DNA of 64,000 bases from Cladopsammia gracilis (Eukaryota; Cnidaria; Anthozoa; Scleractinia; Dendrophylliidae), in NCBI GenBank assembly GCA_022457155.1, contig JAJGOT010000121.1:687501-751500 (forward strand), in the 5' to 3' direction. The position numbers and the translations under genes are program-made. This document shows, one piece after another, positions 34,201 through 44,592 of this stretch; the stretch's first letter is position 1; every line of letters begins with the position of its first letter. The notes below the pieces were generated by a model. The model was given only the letters and a program-made list of their open reading frames with translations. It searched no databases and was not told where the DNA came from.

Positions 34201-37200
34201 TTTGATATATTTTGAAAGGCCCTTTTCATAATACTTAAATGGCAGTTTTGCCTGCCTTTTTATGCTTCAAATCGTGTTTTCGCTAATACCCTTTCCTATT
34301 CTTCGTAAACTCCCTACCCTTTCATATACTTCAACTCGTGAAATCCCTACCCTTTCATTTACCTCCAGCCTAAAAAGGGCACCCCTTTTGAGCGGAGCTT
34401 CCCCGTATAGCCAATTATAGGGAGTACCCCCCCCCCCCCCCCCGTGGGAAACAGAAACAGTAATTTGCAGATACTGACTATGGGATGGTAAGGATGGATG
34501 ATTTTGCGGCAGGCGGTCAAGAAATCAAAATTTCCATCCTTGTGGAATTTTGATCCTTATAGTCGTTATTTTGTCTCGTTAGTTAAATTTTATTTCCTTT
34601 CATCACTTTTGGAGATTTGTTATTCCTATTTAAAGATAATAAACAACAACAACAACAATTTATTCTTTGTACAACAAGAGTTGGGTGATATGGTTTGCCC
34701 TGCAAATATTTGGAAAGCTAATCTGGCGGGGAAAAACAAGTACACGAATAACACAAATTATCTAATAAGATCAAGAACCTTATATTATTACAAAACCTTG
34801 CAGATTGCACTAAAACTTAAAACTTAAAGCAAACTCCTGGCCATAATCATGAAAACACGTTGAACCTGGTATTTGTATTACGGTCATCTTATTATTGTGG
34901 CAAAAGTAATAGCGGCACACGCTGTGCTAAATCTGATTTGAATCTGATTTGAATCTGTGCTTAGAAGGTACCTTAAAATTGTAGCGTGATACCGAAATAA
35001 TTAACTCATTAAAACATCGACTTGACTTTTGCCCACTGTCGGACGACTGTCGAGGGGACTACACCCTGGACAATGAGTTGTTTATGGCCAAACTGACTAC
35101 TAAAGTGATCGTAATACAAGCAATAATTATTGAGTGGTTAACGGATGAAAAGAATACCGTATTTGGCGTTGTGTTATTATTTGTATCATTTTACACCAGT
35201 CACGCTGAATTATTTCAGTTAAATCATAGTTTTCTGATGATAGCTTAGAATTTGTTCGAATCGTAACTTATCCGGTTAAAATACAAAATTGCATCATGTT
35301 AAAGTAAAATTACCTGTATTGATCTTTGATGATGATCCTAATAATTTTGTTTACACGGATTTGCAAGACAACCGCAGTTCCGTTCGTGACGTATGACAAG
35401 GGCGTGCTATCTCCATAGTTAAGCTCAGTGGCCTTAAATCGTAGACAAACACTCAAGGAGTTAATTTCTGTATTTTCCTTGACTTGAAGAGAAGCATAAT
35501 CTCCTGAGCTGCTATCCGTAAAACGGAATCCTAATGGAGAGTAAAACATCGAGAGTTAAGTACAAGAAATAAAGTACCGAAGTGTGACGTCACAAAAATT
35601 GAAATTTGGGGAATTATGGGATTTGATTAGATATTCGGAAAGGGCATGACGAAAAATGCCCGCTTGCCAAAAATCAGCATCTTATTGCAACTTGGGGGTG
35701 AGATATTGGTACCGTTATGCTCTGATGACTCCATACAAACCCTTGGTTCATTACGTATGAACCAAGGCAAAATTAGTAGGGTTTGTATGGAGTCATCGGA
35801 GCATAAAGGGGCCAATATCTCACCCCCAAATTTCACTAGGATGCTGATTTTTGGCAAGCGGGCGTTTTTCGTCATGCCCTTTCCGAATATCTAATCAAAT
35901 CCCATAATTCTCAAATTTAGTTTTTGTGACGTCACCACTTCGGTACTCTATACAGTGGAGTTCCGTTATCTAGAACCGCCTGGGGACCAACGAAAAGGTT
36001 TAAGATAACGCGGGGTCGAGATAACGAAGATGGTGTCAGGTTTTGATTCATTCATTCTTTCTTCTGTTGAAAGGAATACTGTACTGTACATACGAAAAAC
36101 CCAGGGTCGAATTTTGAAGTTATGATTACTATCGTAGGGTAAGGTGAGAACAAGCAACAAAAACCCGTAGGGTAAGGCGAGAACAAACAATAAAAAACCC
36201 GCGCAGGAGCAAGAAACTCGACCTACAGATGAAGTCGAGACTGATGCAGTAATCGAACAAAAATCCAGATAGAGCAATTATTTTGTCCCTTGGTGTGTTT
36301 AACACACTCTGCCTTTGATGGACAGCCGAACCTTTCTTCGGACAGACCTTTCTAGCTGTTGTAGAGAGGTGGCCGTTACGGGGAGGTCGTCAATTTGAGG
36401 TGTGAGTTAATGAGAAGTCGGGACAAGAAAACATGGCCGTTGTAGAGAGGTGACCGTTGTGGGGAGGTTATCAATTAGAGGATTTAAGTGAGTGAATTAG
36501 AAGTTGGGACAACAAAACATGGCCGTTGTAGAGAGGTGGCCGTTATGGGGAGGTTATCAATTAGAGGATTTATGTGAGTGAATTAGAAGTTGGAAAAATA
36601 AAACATGGCCGTTGTGGAGAGATGGCCGTTATGGGGAGGTTATCAATTAGAGGATTTGAGTGAGTGAATTAGAAGTTGGGACAATAAAACATGGCCGTTG
36701 TGGAGAGATGGCCGTTATGGGGAGGTTATCAATTAGAGGATTTGAGTGAGTGAATTAGAAGTTGGGACAATAAAACATGGCTGTTGTAGAGAGATGGCCG
36801 TTATGGGGAGGTTATGAATTAGAGGATTTGAGTGAGTGAATTAGAAGTTGGGACAATAAAACATGGCTGTTGTAGAGAGATGGCCGTTATGGGGAGGTTA
36901 TCAATTAGAGGATTTGAGTAAGTGAATTAGAAGTTGGGACAATAAAACATGGCCGTTGTAGAGAGATGGCCGTTATGGGGAGGTTATCAATTAGAGGATT
37001 TGAGTGAGTGAATTAGAAGTTGGGACAATAAAACATGGCTGTTGTAGAGAGGTGGCCGTTATGGGGAGGTTATCAATTAGAGGATTTGAGTGAGTGAATT
37101 AGAAGTTGGGACAATAAAACATGGCTGTTGTAGAGAGGTGGCCGTTATGGGGAGGTTATCAATTAGAGGATTTGAGTGAGTGAATTAGAAGTTGGGACAA

Positions 37201-40200
37201 TAAAACATGGCTGTTGTAGAGAGGTGGCCGTTATGGGGAGGTTATCAATTAGAGGATTTGAGTGAGTGAATTAGAAGTTGGGACAATAAAACATGGCTGT
37301 TGTAGAGAGATGGCCGTTATGGGGAGGTTATCAATTAGAGGATTTGAGTGAGTGAATTAGAAGTTGGGACAATAAAACATGGCTGTTGTAGAGAGATGGC
37401 CGTTATGGGGAGGTGGCCTTTAGTAGAGGTTCTACTGTAATGATATAAATAGGTCACGCCACGCGCGGATCGGCTACTCACTCTACTCACTTTCTACAAC
37501 AGGAAATATAGTGAGTAACGTATAGCCAATAACATAACATTCTTGCAGACGTCTTTAGCTTGCTACACCGTGCAGACGAGTTCCAATAAGAACGAAACAG
37601 CTGTCCACGGTTGCTACCCCACTTGTATCGGTTTCTGTCGTACTGGCGTCTCACAAAGTCAATTTTTTTTATGTGGTCAGATCAGCATTGCAGTCAGTAT
37701 TGTATTGTTTGTTCATTTGTTTGGCTGATTAGGCTTTTTGTAGATCCTACAAGTCGTTAGCAGCATTATCGTTTGCGGTCCTTTGCAAATTTTACTTTTA
37801 TACTAATAATGTATATTTGTAAAATTACCCATAAAGTGTTGACAGTGATCTCCCTGGTGCCGCTGTTTACACTGACAGCAGTAAGGTACAGCCAGGCTTT
37901 CAAACGTTGGATGGCACGTGCCGTCGTTTTGACAAATCACATCTAAGCAAGGTCGCTATGGAGAGAAACGAATAGATGGTTTTCACTCACGTGACCTTCA
38001 GTCCTGTGGGACTCAAATGACAAAGGCCATGGCGGCCATGTTGGTGCACATAACAAAAGAAGTTCATTAAAAATTCTTTTGTAGCTGTACACCAATATGG
38101 CCGCCGTGACGTAACGTGAAAACCATCTATTGGTTTTACTGCTATTGAAACAACCTCATCCCCACGGCCCTCTTCCCTAGTGTGAAAACTCGAAATGGCG
38201 GGTAGGGCGGTCCTCTGCAGAGAATGCCCTGGATACAAGGTTGCTGTTGAAATTGACAAAAAAGTGACTCAGAAGGATGTTGCGTGGTGTTACTACAGCC
38301 ATATTGGTGTCCTCCATTCTTATTCAAACATTTCCTATTGTTTAAGTCCGGGGGAGGTTCTCAAGAAAGTTTTGTATGGAGTGGCTCCGCTCCGAGCTCC
38401 AAACATTTATCCTTTTATATACCGTTTTTGACAGAAAAAGTAACCCTTTCATTTACCTAGTTGACTTACATCCATGATACATGTCGTAATGACAAAGAAA
38501 AAACAAAAGACGCGTTTACACACTTTTCACTACAGTATAAACATTCAGAAAAAACTTTAATATACGAATCAGCCGTTACGTGCGACCAAAATGGCAGTTT
38601 TCCCTATACTACCCTTTTCTATACTTCATCTCGCGACATCCCTACCTTTTCATATACCTCCAGCCTCAAAATGGTACCCCTTTTCGGGCGGAGCATCCCC
38701 GTATAGCCCTTTACAGGGAATACTTCCCCACCCGGGGTTTTAGCACTGCAATATGGCTGCCGGTCACGAAAATGAAAATACTCTATAAACCACATTTTTA
38801 GGTAATAATTCCCTGAAGTGATACAGTGCTCATCGTTAAAGAATAAGGCAGTCTTACCATTCTTGAGCCGTAGTAAGAAAAACCATCTCGCTGCACTAGG
38901 TCATGTGATCTTGTTAATCTTGTCTGGTCGCTCAGTTCGCAGGCATGGTGCTCCCCCTCATTTTGATAATTGAACGATTCACACCTCGCATGCCGTAAAC
39001 AGGTCAAGGAACATTCTATTTCAGATCGAACAATTCGTGAAAAAAACACGTGGTTGATCAAGGCTTTGCCTGTTGGTAAAAAGATTTGTAGCATTTTGTG
39101 TAACGGGTCCGGATTGTACAAAGCGCCATTAAGCTAAGGCAGGGTTAGCGTCAATTGTTGTTCCAGTTAAATAGTTAATCATCATTGGAGTTTTTATTTT
39201 CCAAAGTATTTTCCCCTTTCGGTAGCTTAAAATTAGCTTGTAAAAACTTCCTCAACAAAATAAATTAAATTCTCTGTTACGTTTTAACCCTGGGTTAGCG
39301 TTAATCGGCTTTGAAACATCCGAACCCTGATTAAGAATTGTACATTGCATTTTCTGTTGAGAGTTCAAAAACTCATCAATAATTCATGAGCATATCAGCC
39401 AATCACACGACGCAAATCGATCACGTGTATGAGCCTTCATACCTGGTAATTATGAAAAGCCTGGTGGCGGCTTTGATTTCAGTCACAGGGGAGTTCGGGG
39501 CTAAATGGGCAAACAATGCATTTATCGCTGAATTTTTAATGAGAATGATTTTAAAATGACCACCGTGATATTTATATAAAGATTACTAAAATAGTGCAAC
39601 AAATGGTGACTTTAACCCTAGATCTACCATGGCCGATTAAATCGGCCTTAAATACAGTACTGCTTTGAAAAATTATAACTTTCTCAGTTCTGTAAACATG
39701 GTGCTAACGATGACTTGACAGATCATCCTGGTAAATGTTTCACTTCATGAAACCCAATAAACCCAATAAAAGTCCCGATTTTTGTCGAGTATTACCGTTT
39801 GTTTTACAGCGAAAGCAAAAACGCACGTTTTGTACGTGCCACAACAACACCAAAAAACATTCATCTTAATATTTCATTTTTTAATGCAAAAATTTCTTCT
39901 GAAACCAAAAGTCTAATTTTACAGCGAATCGCAATCGAAGTCCTTTGCATTCGTCACAAGTTTGTCCTATTCCTCTTTTAGGCGGCGCAGCAACAGCCAT
40001 TTTATTAAGACCATTCCAGCAAACTTCCGTTTTCCTTCTCTACCCCCGAAAGGAATTATGGGTAATGAGGCCGTACCGAGTGCATGGAAGGCTACCAAAT
40101 CCTATTTTATAGTTTTTTTATAAGTGTCGAGCCACCCGCTCCTCCCGGCAAAATATTGTACCGACTGCATTCTTTAGAGGTCAAAACTTGCCAAAATTGC

Positions 40201-41265
40201 CAAGGTAGGTCGCGGAATCCATCCACAGAACGGCCAGAGAGACAGCTTCACTCATGAGCCGCCATAACAGCTTCGAACCATGTTTGGCGTCTCAGTCAGC
40301 GTGAAACCACCTTTCACCTCTGTATTCGTTCAGAGGCTTGCCTCTACCCACATTCCAGCTTTAGGATGCCAGCCTGGGGGCTTCTGCAGAGGAAAATGGC
40401 TCGAAAAAGCACTCATAACTTGAAACACCGACCCGATTCGAGTTCGAATACTCGCTAGCCGAACGAAAACCGTTGTCAAGGCTGATGTCACGGGACAGCT
40501 TGAGCCCTCTGTTTTTTAGAACAGCGAATTTTTTCTTATTAACGCCTTATATGGAACCAAAGGATCCCGAAGCTTGTTTACCTTTGGAAAATTGCTGGAG
40601 ATTACAAAACATAAGTGGCAGTTCTAGGGTTAATATTTTTGTGCAGTACTGTTTTACGAAATCTGGTCTTTCGCCATTCTATTTGGAATCTTCTGAACAA
40701 AATAAACAACCAACAGTTTAACAAGTGAGCCGTTATTTGAATGACACAGCGCCCTCGTGTAAATTGCTAGGATAAGCGACTGTTTCGCAGATGCAAGCTG
40801 CTTATTTCTACTCGTTTCTCTACCTCTGAAAAAACATTGTCAGCCGTTTTATCTACCGTACCTGACAACTTTGGTATAGCATTTTTCAGTAGATGTTTTC
40901 CCTCAGAACTTTAAAATCCCAAACCTTTCGACAGGAACCGGGAAGCAATGGTCACTTCGTCGAAGACGTGGCACATGTGTTGTATGCTAATCAGTCTACT
41001 TGTTTTTCTCGTATGCTAATTTCCTCTTTGCACAAAAGTGCAATTGTTTTAATTCCGAAAGGACACACTTTTGAATAATAATAATTAATTAATAATAATT
41101 AAATGAGCACAAGAAGATTAACGTACCTGTTTCTTTGCGTTCGAACACGGCAAAGCGTGATTCTGGGTTGTTCTGCTCAGTTGACGGACAGTGTCCTTCC
41201 ATTCGTACCAGGGAACATTGTTGGTAGCTTATAAGTAGCACGATATGAACGAAGTACAACTGCAT
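27858..41265 (-). CDS. Secreted PAN/apple-EGF-(pentraxin/LamG)x2 protein, seven exons
   Basis: A 572-residue secreted adhesion or lectin-like protein on the minus strand. Exons in transcript order are 41265-41127, 39069-38858, 37955-37829, 35530-35314, 33871-33474, 29686-29455 and 28251-27858. All junctions are GT-AG and all phases close to a TAA stop. Domains: signal peptide (about 1-18), PAN/apple domain (about 47-117), EGF-like domain (118-160) and two pentraxin/LamG-like jelly-roll domains (160-364 and 365-572). Each of the last two shows a WHH(V)..TWEN motif and a V-N-L-W segment. The exon structure of the two jelly-roll units is parallel, pointing to internal duplication. PAN and EGF modules mediate protein or sugar contacts, and pentraxin/LamG domains bind ligands in the extracellular space; the exact ligand is unknown. 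An AG acceptor sits 6 bases before the ATG, so a noncoding first exon is likely, possibly ending at 42096. Confidence 0.9.
28305..28890. mobile_element. Foldback element built from ACATGTCGC/ACATGTAGC units
   Basis: Ends GGTGGGCAGACACGAGGGG and CCCCTCGTGTCTGACCACC. The interior is made of ACATGTCGCNGGGAC units in both orientations, with inner inverted ATACTATCATAATTGTGC. In the last intron of the PAN-EGF-LamG gene. Confidence 0.78.
29333..29406. mobile_element. Short foldback with TAGCCTGCGAG ends
   Basis: TGTAGCCTGCGAGTAAGCTC is opposed by GAGCTTGCTCGCAGGCTACA, 74 bases in all. Confidence 0.78.
29455..29686 (-). CDS. PAN-EGF-LamG protein, second pentraxin/LamG domain, exon a
   Basis: 232 bases, phase 1 to 2. 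It encodes DYVILERPAFPALAAFTVTF and the following strands up to MVWIKKVS. The CAG|GTAAGT donor is a full consensus site. It aligns in position with the first-domain exon at 35314-35530. Confidence 0.87.
31252..32501. repeat. Apparently perfect 625-base tandem duplication
   Basis: 31252-31876 and 31877-32501 read identically at every stretch compared, including an 82-codon minus-strand frame in each. The junction carries ATCAG. It lies in intron 5 of the PAN-EGF-LamG gene. The rest of that intron (29.7-31.2 kb) shows only satellite bits and a small inverted repeat at 30652-30717. Confidence 0.92.
32713..33283. mobile_element. CCCTCGGACGTAC family element, complete
   Basis: Ends CCCTCGGACGTACACG and TTGTACGTCCCAGGG. 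The right end is followed by TTAA; the left flank TTTA is degenerate. It carries poly-G and poly-C runs and a 9-base core GTGACGTCA. Non-autonomous. Confidence 0.72.
33474..33871 (-). CDS. PAN-EGF-LamG protein, first pentraxin/LamG domain, exon b
   Basis: 398 bases, phase 2 to 1. It contains TWHHVCMTWENIAGNLSLYI, GTLVIGQ and DVNLWSNVL, which match the second half of pentraxin/LamG domains. It ends TECKGF before GTGAGT. Confidence 0.9.
34021..34444. mobile_element. Poly-G-capped foldback element
   Basis: G-run and C-run caps with repeats of CCCTTTCATATACTT between them; inner ends TACGGGGATGCTCCGCCC / GGCGGAGC-like. In the intron between the two exons of the first LamG-like domain. Confidence 0.66.
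35314..35530 (-). CDS. PAN-EGF-LamG protein, first pentraxin/LamG domain, exon a
   Basis: 217 bases, phase 1 to 2. It encodes GFRFTDSSSGDYASLQV and SLSVCLRFKATELNYGDS, the first strands of a jelly-roll domain. Confidence 0.85.
35573..35947. mobile_element. 375-base palindromic element ending in TGACGTCA
   Basis: Arms of about 170 bases with AGTACCGAAGTGTGACGTCA / GTGACGTCACCACTTCGGTACT ends. Both arms encode the same spurious frame, so mirrored ORFs appear on the two strands. Confidence 0.88.
35953..37437. mobile_element. Pogo-like element carrying a minisatellite
   Basis: TA-flanked termini CAGTGGAGTTCCG (left) and GGTTCTACTG (right) are pogo/Tigger-like. The interior is dominated by an 86-base tandem array. 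No transposase frame. Confidence 0.7.
36354..37430. repeat. 86-base minisatellite, about 12 copies
   Basis: The unit includes ACAATAAAACATGGCTGTTG, GAGATGGCCGTTATGGGGAG and TTATCAATTAGAGGATTTGA. The 86-base period was measured on successive AAACATGGC landmarks. The first units are most diverged, the rest nearly identical. Confidence 0.95.
37829..37955 (-). CDS. PAN-EGF-LamG protein, EGF-like exon
   Basis: 127 bases, phase 0 to 1. Cysteine spacing in RPCLDVICQNDGTC and YCCQCKQRHQGDHC fits an EGF-like domain. There are seven cysteines, one more than the canonical six. It supplies the phase needed to join the PAN exon to the first jelly-roll exon. Confidence 0.87.
37972..38130. mobile_element. 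MITE, TAGATGGTTTTCACTCACGTG
   Basis: Complete inverted-repeat element, same family as 14333-14490, with ATGGCGGCCATGTTGGTG and its inverse inside. In intron 2 of the PAN-EGF-LamG gene. Confidence 0.8.
38348..38738. mobile_element. Poly-G-capped foldback element, diverged
   Basis: Starts CCGGGGGAGG and ends CCCACCCGGGG, with GGAGTGGCTCCGCTCC and CCCTTTTC repeats as in the copy at 34021-34444. Confidence 0.6.
38858..39069 (-). CDS. PAN-EGF-LamG protein, PAN/apple exon
   Basis: 212 bases, phase 1 to 0. The pattern HVFFSRIVRSEIECSLTCL followed by C-ESFNYQNEG and CELSD is a PAN/apple signature: Cys...Cys in the first helix and C-SFNY in the strand. The donor is ATG|GTAAGA. Confidence 0.88.
39616..40629. 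mobile_element. piggyBac-like non-autonomous element
   Basis: CCCTAGATCTACCATGG at the left and GGCAGTTCTAGGG at the right, each flanked by TTAA (39612-39615 and 40630-40633): the piggyBac target and terminus pattern. 1,014 bases, no transposase. It fills much of intron 1. Confidence 0.75.
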
Positions 41266-41271
41266 CGTATC
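41127..41271 (-). CDS. PAN-EGF-LamG protein, exon with start codon and signal peptide
   Basis: The ATG is at 41265-41263. It encodes MQLYFVHIVLLISYQQC, a hydrophobic signal, then a short acidic linker. TTCTCTCTTAG precedes 41271, so six 5'UTR bases belong to this exon. It ends in phase 1 at a GTACGT donor. Confidence 0.85.
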
Positions 41272-41308
41272 CTAAGAGAGAATATTTAACTCAGAAGGTA
41301 CTTATTAA

Positions 41309-41947
41309 CCCTCGGACGTACAAAGGGGTGGGGGTGGTGGATGCCACCTCCCCCACCCTTAAGATTTTTTTGACACATTTTGGTAAAGTTTGGTAACATT
41401 CGGTTGCTATGGTAACAAGATATGACGTCATAAGTGGCATGAGGTCAAGTCATTTTTGAATAAAAATGTGTGTTTTCACCTTTGTTCGGTAAACAAAAAC
41501 ATATAAAAGCAGCAAAATGTTTAATTGTATCATATTTTGCAACTCTAGCAAAAAAATTGCAATTTCCGCATTTTCCCGATAAAGTTGAATGTTTAGTCAA
41601 ATCCAAGTTGGCGCCCATATTGTCCGCCATTTTGGATGTCGTCACGAACCCCCAGCAGCGCTACAATCCATAATATTGCAAAATAACATACAATTAAACA
41701 TTTTGATGTTTTTGGTAAAGGTGAAAAAACACGCTTTTTTCTTAAAAAATGGGTTGACCACATGTTACTTTTGACGTCATATCTCGTTACCATAGCAACT
41801 GGTTATTGCCAAACTTTACCAAAATGTGTCTCAAGAATAAATGAACAGCTACTGAAAACGGCGTGTGCTAATCTTAAACGGTCTTGAAAATATCGGAGAA
41901 AAACCTTAATGGGACGTACACGCAAACTTATACCCCACCGTGGTACA
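41309..41947. mobile_element. CCCTCGGACGTAC family element, rearranged
   Basis: Left TTAA-CCCTCGGACGTAC is intact. The right part ends with GGGACGTACACGCAAAC, which is left-end-like sequence, so the copy is rearranged or nested. Confidence 0.6.
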
Positions 41948-42499
41948 CAATAACGGTAAATGAACTTTGCGTATTTAAATATAAGAAGAGGCTATTGAAA
42001 CATGTTGTGGATGCGCCCGCATTAAACTGCATCAATGGTTCGTTTTTATCTAAGAGTTAGACAGAAAAAATACACACACCACTAAGAAAACGTACCTTAC
42101 ATTTCAGCGTAAAAACATCCAAAAAAATATTTAAGCAATTTCCACTTTCTTCTTCACCTTTCAGTTTGTTATTTGACAAGGATTATTCCTGATAACGTGA
42201 CATCCAGCACTCTCGCCAAGCAGACGTGTTTGATTTTTGTAGTCTATTTGTCTAGTCGCTTATGTCAGGAGCTGTTGCAAAAGAAATGAAAAAAATATTC
42301 ATTTAAGTGATTTCCTCAATGAAAATATGTGATTATCAGATTTCGAACCGATCATTTTAATCACAGGAAAACCTGAATTGTAAATATCCTTCGTCTTCTA
42401 AAGCGGCGCAGATAAAATTAAATGAAACGATTTTGTCTACTGGGTTATTTATCAGTTCTGTTTTCTTTCATCGCAACGTTTTTTAGATATTAAGAAGTA

Positions 42500-43380
42500 A
42501 AATAAAAATATCGGTTTGTTTGAGGTGCGTTTTTTTATTATGAGTAACAAAAAAAAATGCAAAACAGACAGACCGTTGCAAGATTGCAATTAGTTTTGTT
42601 AATACAAAATGACAAAAGCTAGGTAGACAGTGAAATAATTTTCTCTGTACATCTGCCGTGGAGGCTCCAGACAATAATGTAACAGTGATAATTAAAAAGA
42701 AACTGTTTGAAATATGAATATATCTTGTTTCTCTCAGAACTATTTCAACCGAAATTTTTAAGCCAAATGTTTCCACCAAAAGCCATCGTATCTCTAAGAA
42801 GTAACTTTCAAATAAGTGAAAATGCTATGATGGCAATCTGTTTTGTTTACCAAGCATGCACAGTTTTGTCATACATCTGCTTCCTGTGTTTGACCAGTTA
42901 AAACACGTTGTCTACTAGTCATTTTCTGAATCTTCTTCCTTCCAGTGGGGTAAGGAGGGGGGGGGGGGGGGGGGGGGAGGTAGAGTGAGGTAATTCTCGG
43001 AATATAAGGGGAGAGGGGAAGAGATGAAGGTGTTACCCAGAGCTCGAAAATCGAAATCTATCTCTGAAGCTACCATCTACAATATCCCATTCTCCTTTTC
43101 AGTTCTAATCTCTTATGATAAACCACCAAATGAATATAATTTTGTTTTCACCTTTTGTCCTTTTGTAGAATAATGACGCCGCTATCGTTCGTTGTAATGC
43201 AGAAAATTATGACTGGTGCTGTGAATCGCTTGATGGGGGTCCTTGATGAAGTATATTGAAAATAGAAATGTTTGGTGTCACACACGAGCCGCAAGAGGCG
43301 CATATGACCGAATTTTCTTCGGTTTCTGTAGCATGAAACAACTAGGATTATTATTATTATCATTAGGATTATAATTTTAA
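42500..43380. other. Intergenic, no gene recognised
   Basis: Upstream flank of the PAN-EGF-LamG gene. AT-rich with a poly-G run near 42956-42977. No splice-linked coding signal was seen. Confidence 0.5.
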
Positions 43381-43382
43381 TT

Positions 43383-43952
43383 ATTATTATTATTATTATT
43401 ATTAGCAGGGTTTTGGAAGTCGAAAAAGCAACATTTACCCCACTAGTTTTTACAAGCACTGGAGGTATGGGAGACGAATGCAAGAGATTTCACAGAAGAC
43501 TCGCAGAACTTATCTCTATTAAAAAAGAGGAAGACTATAGTACAACTATAGCATGGATTCGCTCAAAGGTTTCATTTGCATTACTGCGGTCTGCTCTACT
43601 CTGTCTGAGGGGATCTCGATCCACAAGACGCGCTCCCTTGAACTTACAGGATACTGACTTTGACATTGAAAAAAAAAAACTCGCGGGAATTAGGAACTAA
43701 ATTTTTATATAATTTCTCAGCCAGTCTTTTTTTTTTCTTTTTTTTTCTTTTTTAATTGATAAATTTTCTGAAACAATGTTATAGGATACAATTCATTTTA
43801 AAGAATCTAATTTTTGAAGGCTTTTCTCTTTTTTGAAAAAAAGTAAATAAATGTAACGCTAGATATACTATTTTAAATGTACATATCTTATCGTATTAGA
43901 ATTTTAATGTATTGTAAATAGTTATTCTAATTGTTAATAAAATTATTTGTTG

Positions 43953-43996
<44 letters not shown>

Positions 43997-43997
43997 G
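43383..43997 (+). mobile_element. 3' end of a non-LTR retrotransposon (LINE)
   Basis: The open frame ends [18 protein letters not shown] ... [20 protein letters not shown] and stops at 43698-43700. This matches the C-terminal tail seen in cnidarian reverse-transcriptase elements. About 300 bases of AT-rich 3'UTR and a (TTA)n tail follow. The 5' part is missing, as expected from truncated insertion. Confidence 0.72.
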
Positions 43998-44198
43998 CCA
44001 GTCCATCGCAGGGTGTCCCCCAGCATTTTGTCGCCGGTACCCATATATACAATTGGGTGGAGAAAGACAATGTGGAGTAAAGCGTCTTGTCTAAGGAAAC
44101 AACACAATGGCCGAGGCCAGGCCTCGAAGCACCAACCTCCAGTCGCAGGTCTGAAGCCCAACGCGCTAACCACATGCACTACGCCAGCGCGCCTCCAA
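43997..44198 (-). mobile_element. tRNA-derived SINE, copy 2
   Basis: Read on the minus strand it has an A-box-like GTGGTTAGCGCG and a B-box-like segment, then the body GTCTTTCTCCACCCAATTG, and ends in CTGGCATAATAATAATAAT. It shares body and order with the copy at 20255-20478. Confidence 0.68.
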
Positions 44199-44445
44199 CT
44201 AAGCCACAATGCTTGTGTATATAGTCAAAAAGACTGTTTTGTTGCCTTTTTATCTGAAATGAAAATGGTTACTTTTAAAAATTATTTTGCGTCGACGGGG
44301 TGTCCGTTCTTCGTTCAAAGCCAGAGATAAAAGAAATAATAGCGAAGGAAATATTTCGTTTTTTTACACTCGATTTTTTTTTTACTTTGCTACATTATAT
44401 TTTCTCCAAAAAGAGTTGGAAAACGCATTAAGAATATGGAAAATG

Positions 44446-44592
44446 TATATATGCATATGTTGTACTTTCATTTTTATCCTTGGTTCAATTATTATTTTTC
44501 ATTGTTCTTTACTATGCTAATATATGATAATGAATATAAAACAAAGGAAAATAAAAATTGAACCAAGGATAAAATTGAACTACAACATATAT
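44446..44592. repeat. AT-rich inverted repeat
   Basis: TTATCCTTGGTTCAATTATT and its inverse flank a short centre; ATATGTTGTA ends face each other. Confidence 0.6.

Noticed and set aside
35627..35894. Mirrored 82-codon ORFs on opposite strands
   Set aside because: Both arise from the arms of the 375-base palindrome.
36354..37430. Regular repeats resembling a CRISPR array
   Set aside because: The 86-base unit repeats as a whole with no unique spacers, and the DNA is eukaryotic. It is a minisatellite.
43943..44330. 127-codon plus-strand ORF and antisense partner
   Set aside because: They lie over the SINE and its TTA tract. No protein resemblance was seen.
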